This document shows, one piece after another, positions 1-10,591 of a stretch of DNA of 64,000 nucleotides. The stretch is taken from contig NC_053400.1 of the NCBI RefSeq assembly GCF_016859285.1, positions 22,649,001-22,713,000 on the forward strand, in the 5' to 3' direction. Source of the stretch: Xiphias gladius. Taxonomy: Eukaryota; Chordata; Actinopteri; Istiophoriformes; Xiphiidae. Within the stretch, counting starts at the first letter, position 1, and each line of letters starts with the position of its first letter. The notes below the pieces were generated by a model. The model saw only the letters and a program-made list of their open reading frames with translations. It made no database searches and had not been told where the DNA came from. A program made the translations under genes and the position numbers.

Positions 1-389
1 TGGTTGCTCTGCTCCAGTTTGGGAGCTGCCTCCTTGTATCCATAGCATTAGTCTCAGGTGAGATATGGAGTTCTTGCTGTTATGTCGTGGGTACAAGAGA
101 CAGAGTCAGAGAGATACGGTGCGCAAAGCAGGCCTTTCTTGCTGCTCCTCTGGGATGAGTTTTTTTTTTTTCCCATTCTTTTCTGCATTTCTAAGATGTT
201 GCTTTCAAAAGACAGGACAAGTCTGGATCACAGGAGGCTCTGCAGGGTGGGGGTTTCTATCCTTCTCACTCTCTCTCTTTCTGTCTCTTCTATATGTATT
301 TTGAGGTGCTCTGTTGAGCGATCTCAGAGGGGGGCAGCAAAACTGCCTTACAGATGAATGCTTTCTCAATATTAGTTGTTCTCATCAAA

Positions 390-391
<2 letters not shown>

Positions 392-465
<74 letters not shown>
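392..465 (+). repeat. (GT)n microsatellite, about 37 units
   Basis: An uninterrupted GT array of about 74 nt lies inside the galns intron. It is complementary to the equally long AC array 270 bp downstream. The length is typical of polymorphic fish microsatellites. Confidence 0.97.
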
Positions 466-468
<3 letters not shown>

Positions 469-718
469 GAAGGAGGGAGCAGATCTCCAGGGGGTTCTGG
501 AGGAGTGAATGTGACTCAATCAGGCAAAGATCACTGCCAGACTCATGAGAATGGAGTCACAGAGCAGGAGCGAAGGCGTGGAGAGATGAAAGGGAGGCAG
601 GAAAAGTCCTCTATTTTGCGAATGACTTGAACCCCTTCGTGATGTACCAACATCAGCTACATAAATACCACAACGTACTAGAAGACAGTGTCCATATACA
701 CTGATCATATATGTGTAT

Positions 719-719
719 G

Positions 720-807
<88 letters not shown>
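719..807 (+). repeat. (AT)n(AC)n compound microsatellite
   Basis: About 17 nt of alternating AT runs into about 73 nt of uninterrupted AC repeat. Together with the GT array at 392-465 it forms an inverted complementary pair within one intron. Confidence 0.97.
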
Positions 808-809
<2 letters not shown>

Positions 810-1811
810 TAAAACTGGTAGCTGGTACCACACTACAAAGGGATTAAGCAGGCAGCTGAGATTAGTAGAATGCTGCAAGCCTAAATCTAAACATCCAGAT
901 CTGAGTCCAGTATCGTTTTTTAAAACTGTTCATGAAAAAACAAACAGAAAAAAGGTTCTTGTTTACATTTGTTTTAAACATTTAAAAGAATCAAACATTG
1001 ACCACTAAATATGACCAAGTTGGACACATGGCATGGCAAATCAGGAAGTTAAAGACAAGTCATTACAGAGAGCAAAAAATTATCATGAATTATTCAGAAC
1101 ATGGGACGTAAGGATCTAATTCTTTTCATTTTCAGTTCTTGGGTTTCACTTATGTGGTGCATTAGGACTTTTTTTTCTTAACTGTGTCACTGACCTCAAA
1201 TATTGTGTTAGGTTGTTCTAGGCTGTGTCAGGCTGATCTTCATATTTAATTTATGAAAGTTTTATAGCCAAAAAAGGGCAGTTCTGCTCTTTCCTCTCTT
1301 AGATCGGTCTTATTCCAGCATACATGCAGAAGACAGTGAACTGGAACTGCCTCAGAGTTCCAGCTGAGTGGTGAACTGTTCCCCGTGGTTTAAGAACAGA
1401 CGCTGCAGAAGGCCTGTAAAATGGCACCAGATAATTCAGAAACATGGGAAGAATCCCTCTCTACTCAAAAGTCTTTTTTTTTTCATTTGCCCCTTTTTCA
1501 GTCAATTTGTAGATGTTGCTTTCATAACACAGTAATTCAGTCATTTTAATGCAAATTCTGAGTTAGGTGATTATACATGTACCCACATCTTACACTGTGC
1601 AGTCGAGGCAAAGTCCTTAACTTGTAACCAAAACTAGGATGAAGGCCCCTAACTAGTGACTAGATGAGAAGTGTGTTGTTCGGGTGGGAGCCCTGAACAT
1701 GTCTGCCTCCAGCTTTTTGTCGCGCAACGACATGATCATTACCCAATCTTGAGATTTGCTTCAAATTAAGAAAATATATTTACATCACTGTCTGGCTGCC
1801 TTCTCTTACAG

Positions 1812-2784
1812 GGTATCAACTTCTGTCCAGGTCAAGAAGTCCCAGGTGTGACTACCCACAACCAGGAAGAGCACGAACTTGAGCCACTCATTTTCCACCT
1901 GGGACGGGATCCCGGGGAAAAGTACCCAATCAGGTCAGTTGCCTAAAAACTGCTTACAGCTGCTTTCCAGGAGAGGGACAGAAGAGAAGAGAAGATCGGG
2001 AATGAGCGAGGGGAGTCGCACACGAACAGAATAAGAGATGTTGGACAATGAAGAGGAGAGGTGTGAGAGTAGGAAGGTTGTTTGCCTGTTGGTAGCACAG
2101 ACTGTGTATGAGATCAGCGCTGATTCAGTGGCATGAAAAAGAAGGCGGCGGATTGATCTGCTCAGCCAGAGAGCGCCCGATTACACCCTTCTCTTTGTGA
2201 TTGCAAACAGCTCCTTAAAGATTACTATCTTGCCCTCAACCCTCTGGTGCACCACTGCAGGTTATAATTGCAAGATAAATTGTTCATGTCTAAATTGAGA
2301 GCGAGTGCTGTTTAATGGAGTTTTGTGTGTCTCTGCCTCAGCTCAGAGGAGAGTCAAGAAACTCCGAGAGGAGAGAGTGATGCCAGAGGACACAGACAGC
2401 CAAGGCTGAACTACAGCTATTACTAAATAAGGTTGCAAAGAGAGATGAGCATCATCTTTTACTGCGTACTTTCAATATAGAATATTTATGTGATCTTTAA
2501 AAAAAATGACGCAAGCCGACACCATGATTTATACATTAAAATAATCTCAAAATCGCTTTGATGAGAGAATATTCCTTTTGTGCACAGTGTTCACTTTGGT
2601 TTCCTCCTGCCATAAAACCTCCTAGACTGACCTTTCTTTTCTGCCTTTCATATTTTGCTTTGGCCTCATCTCTTCTTTGCCTCCTGCTCAAACTCCTTTC
2701 AGTTCTGAAGTGAGATTGGATGATAAAACATTAATGATGTTTTTCATTTGCCCACCTTTTAGCCTTGCTATTCACTTGGAAGAA

Positions 2785-2815
<31 letters not shown>

Positions 2816-3988
2816 AAAAACAATCAATATGCAGCCATGTGTTGTGTGGTGCTGAGTGCTAGATATGTGCAAAACACAGACACAAACCAAAAATGCACAC
2901 TCATTTACCACTTCTGCACAGAGGGGTCATTGAGTATGTCTACAGCTGCATGACCTCTTCACTGTTTATGCACTGTTCTTCTTCTATCCACTCTAATCTG
3001 CACTATTTATTCCCCCTTGCCCGCCGAACTTTTGTCTTACTTTTCCCCATGCTACTTAGCTCTCTGTCTCCCCGCGTACTCGTGCGCGTCTTGGCTCACT
3101 TCTCACCACTCAGCCGCTGTGCCTCTGCATCCACTGGTATCGTTCTACTCCATCCTAGTTAAGCGCGTGTCTGTACACATGTGTGTGTGTTCGTTTTGAC
3201 TGTGTGCTCCTCGGTCCCCCAGCTGGACTGGCTTCCTGGCCGTCATTAATCTTTGTCGGCACCTAAAGAGCCACTTAAGATGATGTAGGGCCTGTCTGCA
3301 CACATACCTTCACTACTGTCGCAGGCTGTGATATAGCAAAGTGCTCACACACATACACAATCCCCAGTCCGGAATAGTCGCCCAGGAAAAAAGTGTATAT
3401 TATAATTATGTAATCTAGGAGAGAATTTGGGAACTAACATATTGTCGTTTTTAGTTTCTATTTGTTTGTCTTTTGTCTTTTAACTGACGGCTGTAACCAG
3501 ACGTCTAGCTACCATTGTTTCACACAAATGTGATGTGGAGTTAGAAGGATGACAAGGCCTGTGTTGGTGGTCCATCTGTCTTGGATGAAACACAGGTCTG
3601 CATCTACCTACCTCAGTGAGTTTGTATCCACACCGGATTTTTCCTAAGCCCTTCCCTTTCCACTTCGCCCTCCATCTCTGTGACCTAAGGCCTTGAGGTT
3701 AACACATCCTGCTTTCTCACCAGCTACCTCAGCTCACGTCCCCAGAGCCCCGGTCATACAGAATGTAAGTCCTAGCCCTAACACTGCAGGTAGCCCTGCA
3801 CAGTCTGGCCTCATCTGCTGCCTGCCATCATGCTCTTGTGTCCCCAATCAATAGTCCTCACTGAAGTGCTCAATTTCCACTGGGGTGGAGAAGATGGTGG
3901 AGGGGAGGGGGAGGCAGGACAGATGTATTTGATTGTCTCCTCAATTCCCCCACCTTCTGCTACTGTGTGGTTGTTGTTGGGTGTGCGT

Positions 3989-4020
<32 letters not shown>

Positions 4021-7000
4021 TCCAGCAATTGTGTTATGAATCAGTAATCAGAGTGGTGACACACCTGAGCAATGCCCCCATCCCCCTTGGGTGCCATACA
4101 TTATAAATCAAAAGACTCAATTTGCATACAGCCTGCTTATTATTCCAGATTTTGCCTCTACACCAGTAAGCTAAGGGTTATAATCATGATAATGAGGTGT
4201 GCTGACTGTGGGCTTTTCATTATTTGTTTGCAGAGGAGACATAAACAAATGATATTATTAGTTTTTGATTTAGAGGTCTGCACTAAAGATTTTCAATGCA
4301 TACACAAAACAGTAGGAAACTTTGTGTCTTATGCAAGTTTCTCAGTACATGGCATGCTTTGCTTGCAGTCTGATAAATCTCCTTTACATTTACTTCTATT
4401 AAGTTGCTTCACTTATCACAAAATGAATCGCATTTTGAATGAATCAGTAGTGGGCACAGATAGGAGGGGAATGAAATATCCCTCTTGCTGATGGAGATCA
4501 GGCGAAAGCAAAAGTTGCGATTTAAGATAGCTGAAGCAATTTAATCTGAATGTCTGATTTTTTTTTTTTTTTTTGGGGGGGGGGGGGTAATCCGGTTTTT
4601 GACTATCAGCTAGAGTCACAATGTTAAGATAGTTGGCTTATGACGAATGTGGCACACAAGGAGAGAGACTAATTGCAGCCAGTGCACTACCAGTCGACTA
4701 CCAGTCGAGTAATTGTAGGGGAAAGTAAAGACTGAGAGTATCAAGGAAAGGAGCAGGTGCTGGCTGATGGAGGAAGCCTTGCTGCCCTGTGGGAGATCTA
4801 AGAGGGAGGGTAGGTGTGAGCTGGACAGAGCCTGGGGTTATTACTCTAATTGACACTTCACCTCACATACATGCACATGTTCCCCAGGGGCCAATCAGAG
4901 GGCCGGGTTTGCAGTGAAGGGAGGATGGAAGGCTGGCACAGGTGCTGCCGGCGAGTGTATCAAGGGTGTAATTGCACTGCTGATATTTGTCTATCTGTGT
5001 GTCACGCCACCAGACGCCCACTCACACGCGCACAAACACACACACACGCGTGCAAACACAGCCCATTAACCCTACAGGTCCTATTGAGAGCAACGTTCCT
5101 TTGAAAGCCTTCAGGCCCCCTGTGTTTTACACACTGAATATAATAATGCACAGAGGTGCTCGGGCTCACTGGTGTCCAAAAGCAGTAATTGAGAGACAGG
5201 GGATGGGATGGGGGTTACATAGTTCACCCTGCTGTGTGCGCTTTCCCAAAGGGTGCCTGAGTGGACAGCCTGAGTGTGTGCGTGTTTGTGTTTATGCATT
5301 AATGTCTTTGTTGCTGAAAAGCTACAGCATGTCACCACTGTACCATGATAAGTTAAATAAGTAGACCGCTGTATTGTTTTATTACTGGATACATGTACGC
5401 ACTGCATTCACTGCACAACACTCCTTAACAAAAAAAGGCTTTTTAACTGATGGTAAAACAGCTGAAACAAAGGGACAGAACAGATTCAGAATAAACTGCG
5501 TGTGTTTGTGTCAATGTGCACTATGCGTTAACATATAGGGCCGGATTTGTATATTTGGAAATGTGTGTACATACAGTATATTTACATGTATGCGACCAAT
5601 AGATCAGTTCAAACTCATTCAGTGTCACCTTTGTTATTGTTTAAGCCGTTTGTTTATTTAAAAAAAATTTGATTCAAAACTGTTTTTAATACAGGTAGTA
5701 AGGCTTTCTATATGCTGAGCAATAGAATGGAAAGAATTAGTCGATTAACCGAGTAGTAGAAATAATCAGCTATTTCAAAAATCGATTATTCATTTCAGTT
5801 ATGTTTCAAGCAAAAATGCCAAACATCTGCTGGTTATAGCTTCTTTTTCACATATATATAAAATGAAAATCATAGGGTTTTGGACTTTTGGTCAGGCAAA
5901 ACATGACATCTGAAGACGTCATCTTAGGCTCGGGGAAATTTTGATGGACATTTTTTCACTAATGATAATGAAACTCATTATTAGTTGTGCACCCGCTGAC
6001 CATGTCTGTCGTGTGTCTTTGCAGTGTTTTGACTAAGGAGTACATGGATGTGCTGAGCAGGATCTCTCCGGTCGTGGAGCAGCATAAGAAGACTCTGGTG
6101 CCTGGAATTCCCCAGCTCAATATGTGTGACTTGGCAGTGATGGTGAGATTTACGTTCCATAAATAAGTACATCTGTAAATGTGTAGAAGTGTAACTCATC
6201 TCTCTTTTCTCTCCATCACACTTGTACATTAGATGAATGAATACAATAGAGACATCGATGAAGCCGTTATGAAAGAATGTAAAATCAATAAAAGTCTCTG
6301 AATGCAGATATTTTCTAAGTTGCCATCTGCATTGCCTGTAGACTATTAATGCTCTAATTTGACAGACTGACCTTTTATGCTTGTATTTATTTATCACTGG
6401 TAATAACTTGCTCCAAAATGTGTATCATATTTGATGGGGTCAAAGTAAATAATCACTCCAATCTGGACTTTTTGTCCTGGATTATCTAAAGCAGCTGAAT
6501 TGAGCAGTGGCTTTGTCTCCCCGAGCACCGAGGACTGTGAACTACACTGCTCTGGATTTATTTGTGTCACAGCACTGCCCCCTTGTGATGAATAAAATAA
6601 ACACAATTTTATGTAGGGCTAGAATGGGTCATGTTTCTGTGCTGTCTTATAATGTACTCTCTTGTCCTCTGTCATACTAATGTGGTTCCAAAAGCCAAAT
6701 GTCTGTTAACAATCTAAAAATCTACTCTTGGCAGCATTAGTCACATACTTGTGGGGGGAAAAAAAACTGCAGTTTTATGAACACTTATCATTGTTGTCTG
6801 TGAACAAGGCAACTGTTACATTTTGTATGTTGCATGGTTTGTCAGAACAAGGCACCATTTGAGGGTCTGAATTCCTGTGGCTTTTCCTTCATATTAGTCA
6901 TTTAACTGAAACTGAAATTTCACTACTTTAGTATTTGGTATTTTGAAGAAGTTTTTGAGACTGGAATTTATACTGAATATAAATATTGTGCTGTGTGAAA

Positions 7001-7531
7001 CCTAGTCTGTAATATCACCACCTAATGAGGAGGAGGTTGTTTTACTAGCACATTCAGGTAAAAATAATAAAATGATATTGGTAAGCACTGCAAAAAAATT
7101 CCAAAAATTACCAGACCAGCTGCATACGTGGAAAAAAATTAATGTACGTGTAAATTGTTCTGCCAATAAAATAAACCTTTTCCTGTGATAAACCGGAAAA
7201 AAATGGCATGACAGGTCAGTACTTGTTAAATGATGCAGAGCCAGAGGACAATACTTTGAAATGAACCGGATATAAAGGACAGAGGATAGGAAACAGTGCC
7301 AACTAATAGCCTTATGCCCCTTATCTTATATCCCCCCCCTTCCGGGGGACAAAAAGCTAAACTTTTACAAGATTATTATTATGTTATTGTTATATTATAT
7401 GTTTGAACATTACTGCTTACTGCAATGGCTGCTCTCTGTTGCAGAATTGGTCCCCGCCAGGCTGCGAGAAGTTAGGAAAGTGTCTCAAAGCACCCAAGTC
7501 TGAGCCCTGGAAGTGCGACTGGCCACACTGA
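1812..7531 (+). CDS. galns: N-acetylgalactosamine-6-sulfatase, C-terminal three coding exons (partial)
   Basis: Lysosomal sulfatase that removes 6-sulfate from N-acetylgalactosamine-6-sulfate in chondroitin sulfate and from galactose-6-sulfate in keratan sulfate; loss causes Morquio A disease in humans. Coding exons are 1812-1933, 6025-6142 and 7445-7531 (TGA at 7529-7531). Phases join correctly: the first exon ends on AG and the second starts with T, making Ser; the second to third junction is phase 0. Together they encode 108 residues, against 522 for the whole human protein. Diagnostic stretches are [43 protein letters not shown] and the end KCDWPH. Four cysteines in the last two exons match the disulfide-bonded tail of the human enzyme. 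The catalytic Cys-X-Pro-X-Arg site and the signal peptide are outside the window. Splice sites are canonical. Assignment rests on near-residue identity to the mammalian C-terminus. Confidence 0.95.
3994..4020 (+). repeat. (GT)n microsatellite
   Basis: Short, almost pure GT array within the galns penultimate intron. Confidence 0.9.
5733..5975 (+). repeat. Interspersed repeat of teleost type (copy 1)
   Basis: The sequence contains CGATTAACCGAG, AAGCAAAAATGCCAAACAT, TTTTGGACTTTTGGTCAG and GACGTCATCTTAGGCTC, and shares a colinear run with 13685-13950. I recognise the consensus as a very common percomorph dispersed element, probably a non-autonomous DNA transposon. The family name needs a Repbase or Dfam search. 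Edges are approximate. Confidence 0.7.
6143..7444 (+). other. galns: galns last intron
   Basis: A 1.3-kb AT-rich intron runs from donor GTGAGA to acceptor GTTGCAG. I see no gene or clear repeat in it. Minus-strand open frames at 5981-6606 are shadows of the exon and intron. Confidence 0.85.
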
Positions 7532-7830
7532 GAGCAAGAACTGTGGAGCCAGACACAAGGCGAAGGAAGAAAAACCTCAAGATGTGCCTTTCAACCGAAC
7601 AACAAGCAACCTTTAAAAGGAAATGTTTTCAAATAATTTGTAAAGCAGTTAATGTATCATGTCGAAGAGGACAGAGGGTAAACCCAAGGGAGTTGAGTTG
7701 ATTTAACAACAGTAAATCGATCATGCAAATAACTTTTACAGCTGTCATTTCAATGAGCCACCAGGATTTCTACCTGATTATTGATCTAGAACACAAAGGA
7801 AAATGTATTTATTTTGATCATGCCTGATCT

Positions 7831-7836
7831 AATAAA
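7831..7836 (+). terminator. galns: galns poly(A) signal
   Basis: AATAAA lies 300 bp after the galns stop codon. It is the first canonical hexamer in the 3' UTR and sits well before the next gene starts at 8422. Confidence 0.7.
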
Positions 7837-7849
7837 TTGTACCAAATTC

Positions 7850-8421
7850 AATTATTGGATTAATTCTGTATCCTTTTTACATGCGTACTGCAAAAGTAAT
7901 GGTTTACATTTTTTTTAAAAGTGATTTTTTTTTTCTTTTATTGCATTATATTATGACTACATTTGGGACTGATGTAGGTTAAGAAATGAATATGCCGTAG
8001 ATTCAGTTTGCTCATAATTCATGCTTTATGTGTACATAAACACATGGAAAAATAAGTCATTATCAAATTGACTGTAGCTCTGATCATGGGTCTTAAAATA
8101 CCTAACATCCAACACATCATTTCACAATGAATTCAAATGTTTTACAAATAAAATTAACCAAACTCTCCATGCAGTTTAATTGATTACTGGCAGGCCCATG
8201 ATGGAGATTTTTTTCTATGGCTCTGTGTATCTTATCGTGTATGTATGTCTTGTTGAGCAATAGCCGAGGTTGTGAAAATATCGTGCATTCTTTCTGTTCT
8301 CACTAACAAGTCATTTCCTAATCAGCCCAAAGGAAATAGCTTGTTGCAGGAAACAGAGTGAGCTGTCTTTTGCAAATGATAATGCACCATCATGCAAGCG
8401 GATCAGAGTCAAATAACATCC
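7850..8421 (+). promoter_or_regulatory. galns-to-cklf intergenic spacer and presumed cklf promoter
   Basis: Only about 570 bp separate the likely galns cleavage site from the cklf ATG. The spacer is AT-rich, with no TATA box or CpG island that I can point to. The promoter role is inferred from position. Confidence 0.4.
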
Positions 8422-9584
8422 ATGGACGCGGACACAGCTTTTCTCAAATCTAAGAGGGGAATCCTGAAAGTAGCAGAGATGGTGAGATATTGCACATCGT
8501 CATGACTTTGAACATTCGGGCACTTTCCTGCAGATGTTCGCCGTGCCAGCTACGATGTGTCGGCAGTGTTCTTTACACATTGGAAAGGGAAGCAGATAAA
8601 GTGTGTGAGGCAATAACGAAGAGGAGTCACAAGTTTGCTGTGTAATTTAGTTAACGATGTTACTAGAACTAGTTTGTTGATAGCAGTGACATGCGTTAAC
8701 GTACCAAGAGCATTTTAGAGGCTAAAGGAGAAACTGGATCAGTTGTTTGTATACCAAAAATGTGATGTGGAACCGTTAGTGGAAACTCACAGTAAATAGG
8801 AAAAGCTGATTGCCAGTTCCTCTTTCTATACATAAACTGCAACATGCAACATGTTGAATGAAGGACAGCAGTGAATCTTGTGAATCTCAAGTCATACACT
8901 TCAACAATTTGTTAACATATATGTATGTATGGGGTTTTAGAATTCACATTTTCTATTATTGCAGTAACACTTTTTCTGTGTATTGTGTGTCTTTTTCTGC
9001 TTTAGGTGACTCTGTTTGTGGCATTTGTGTGTTTCGCTGTAGGCTCTGGACCAAAGTACATTGCTGCCACAGTGCTGGAGTTTCTGATCACTTCATTGCT
9101 GCTGTTGCTGTACCTGCTCAAACTCAACAAGAGGCTGACTTTCTTCTTTTGGCCTCTCATTGTGGGTGACGTTTTACAGCACAACGTTATAATATTGACA
9201 TTAACATCATGAGTTTTTGTAGTCCTTGTGAGACGAGAACAAGATGCTGTACGTGTTGCATTTTTTTCAAGTTCCTGTTCTTCACTTGTTCTCTGCTCTT
9301 TTCTTCTCTCCAGGATGTTTTCAATTCAGTCTTTGCAGCAGTCTACTTTATTGTCTTGAGCCTGATGGCTTTGACAACATACGCTTTCACAGGCACAATG
9401 GTTGGAGGGGTGAGAAATATTTCTTATTTATTTAATCTATAATTGCCATCTTGGTTGTGTGGGCCACACTTTCATATGGATTCATGGGGATTTTCCTCTA
9501 CACGCTGTCAATAAAATTAAATATTCAAACATTACTTTTCTCTGTGTACATGTGCTGTAGCCCAATAACATGTAGTTCGCTCTG

Positions 9585-9657
<73 letters not shown>

Positions 9658-10069
9658 GTCATGTTTCCACCACTCCAGAGGATATAACATTAATTTGGTG
9701 AATTAAGGTTAATTTCCTGGAGACTTACCCTAACCATAACCTCTTAACTTCAACCTAACCTTATCTTACCTTAACATTACACTTATATATGGGGACTAGC
9801 TTATTGTCTCCAAAAGGAAGTCGAGTCACCACAATGTGAGTAATAAATGTAGACAATCACACACACACAGAGGACCCCATATGTGTTGTCATGCAGCGAA
9901 GGCTAATGCATTTATTTTGAGATCTGCTCTCTATTTGCAGATAGTTGGTTTGATGTCAGCTGGTCTGCTCTGTATGGACAGCTACACGGTTTTCAAGAGC
10001 ATCACATTCAACAAGCCAAGAAATGCAACCCAGAGTCAAAACAACGAACGAATAAACCAGTTACAGTAA
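8422..10069 (+). CDS. cklf: Chemokine-like factor (CKLF/CMTM family MARVEL protein)
   Basis: Small four-helix membrane protein. Coding exons are 8422-8481, 9006-9161, 9314-9409 and 9941-10069, all phase 0, giving 146 aa (human CKLF is about 152). The product starts MDADTAFLKSKRG and has hydrophobic segments at about residues 21-38, 42-62, 73-95 and 103-122, joined by LKLNKRLTFFFWPLID, which resembles human CKLF (LRLDRLMKWLFWPLLD). The tail KSITFNKPRN also resembles the CKLF tail KLLFNPSG. Mammalian CKLF has been described as a chemoattractant and trafficking protein; function in fish is inferred only. It is the first gene of a tandem CMTM array, upstream of cmtm3 and in the same direction. 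The symbol is chosen from residue similarity plus synteny; a generic cmtm name is the alternative. The ATG at 8422 opens the only frame that splices to exon 2. Confidence 0.83.
9583..9860 (-). repeat. (TC)n(AC)n microsatellite with TTAGGG-like interspersed repeat
   Basis: The third cklf intron holds (TC)n at about 9585-9604 and (AC)n at 9605-9651. A segment then reads, on the minus strand, as AGAGGTTATGGTTAGGGTAA followed by GTCTCCAGGAAA. The same words recur on the plus strand at 12040-12120, so this is a dispersed element carrying its own dinucleotide array. It is not telomeric DNA. Confidence 0.7.
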
Positions 10070-10274
10070 ATTAATACAGCATACTATGTGAGTGTTGACG
10101 AATTCAAATCCCCCACCACTGATTACTTTCCCATGGGTCGGGAAATCTGTATAAAAAGTGTCTACCACTTCGAGGTTTGTAACAGTTTTCAGCATATTTA
10201 AGATTCCAGCTGTAATTCAAAATGTTGCTGCGACTTATTTGAAAGATGTATCAGAGACTCTTAAACTTGACATA

Positions 10275-10280
10275 ATTAAA
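10275..10280 (+). terminator. cklf: Candidate cklf poly(A) signal (ATTAAA)
   Basis: ATTAAA lies about 205 bp after the cklf stop. No AATAAA occurs between the stop and the cmtm3 coding start, so this common variant is the best candidate. It would leave about 300 bp for the cmtm3 promoter. Confidence 0.45.
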
Positions 10281-10299
10281 CAATATCAATCAAGATATT

Positions 10300-10591
10300 T
10301 CTCTGCCTTGTGACATCATGAGTTGGATATTCCCTCTGAGTGGCTGAGTGATTGTGTTGTGTGCAGCTGGGGGCATCGCATTTCACATCTGGAGAAAGCA
10401 GATGTTGCGCTTTTGGGAGCTGGCGCTGCGTTTCCGCGCTGTCACTGTTTCCGTTTCCACCTCCGAGAAGCCTCACGCCTCCACATACCTCTTTCTTTTT
10501 TTTTTTCTCTGTTTGTTTTGCCTCGAATACTTTACGTTGCGTGCAGTTTGGGCCATCTGAAGTTCGAGCAGAGTTAATATCCTTTTCAACA
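10300..10591 (+). promoter_or_regulatory. cmtm3: cmtm3 promoter and 5' UTR region
   Basis: A short stretch, locally GC-richer than its surroundings (10350-10480), lies between the end of cklf and the cmtm3 ATG, with a pyrimidine-rich run at about 10488-10520. No TATA box is evident. The role is inferred from position. Confidence 0.45.

Larger units (their letters stand above)
1..1811 (+). other. galns: galns intron (3' part), repeat-rich
   Basis: The window opens in non-coding sequence upstream of the first recognisable galns exon. No stretch translates to the conserved segment expected immediately upstream in the protein (the tryptophan-rich TWTNSWENF region), so the preceding exon must lie left of base 1. 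The stretch holds two long dinucleotide arrays, listed separately, and a pyrimidine tract ending in the acceptor TTCTCTTACAG at 1801-1811. Open frames in the first kilobase only read through microsatellites. Intron status is inferred from the exon that follows. Confidence 0.75.
1934..6024 (+). other. galns: galns penultimate intron
   Basis: A 4.1-kb intron runs from donor GTCAGT to acceptor TTTGCAG. It contains a poly(A) tract near 2786-2811, a short (GT)n array at 3994-4020, a poly(T)/poly(G) block at 4559-4587 and a diverged interspersed repeat at about 5733-5975. Open frames such as 4072-4491 carry no recognisable domain and no splice context. I see no other gene in it. Confidence 0.85.

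Noticed and set aside
314..1008. Several open frames of 64-106 codons with CVCVC or THTHT runs
   Set aside because: They only read through the GT and AC microsatellites.
4072..4491. 139-codon plus-strand open frame in a galns intron
   Set aside because: No domain; the peptide looks like translated non-coding DNA.
5981..6606. Minus-strand frames opposite the galns exon at 6025-6142
   Set aside because: They are shadows of the plus-strand exon, whose translation clearly matches GALNS.
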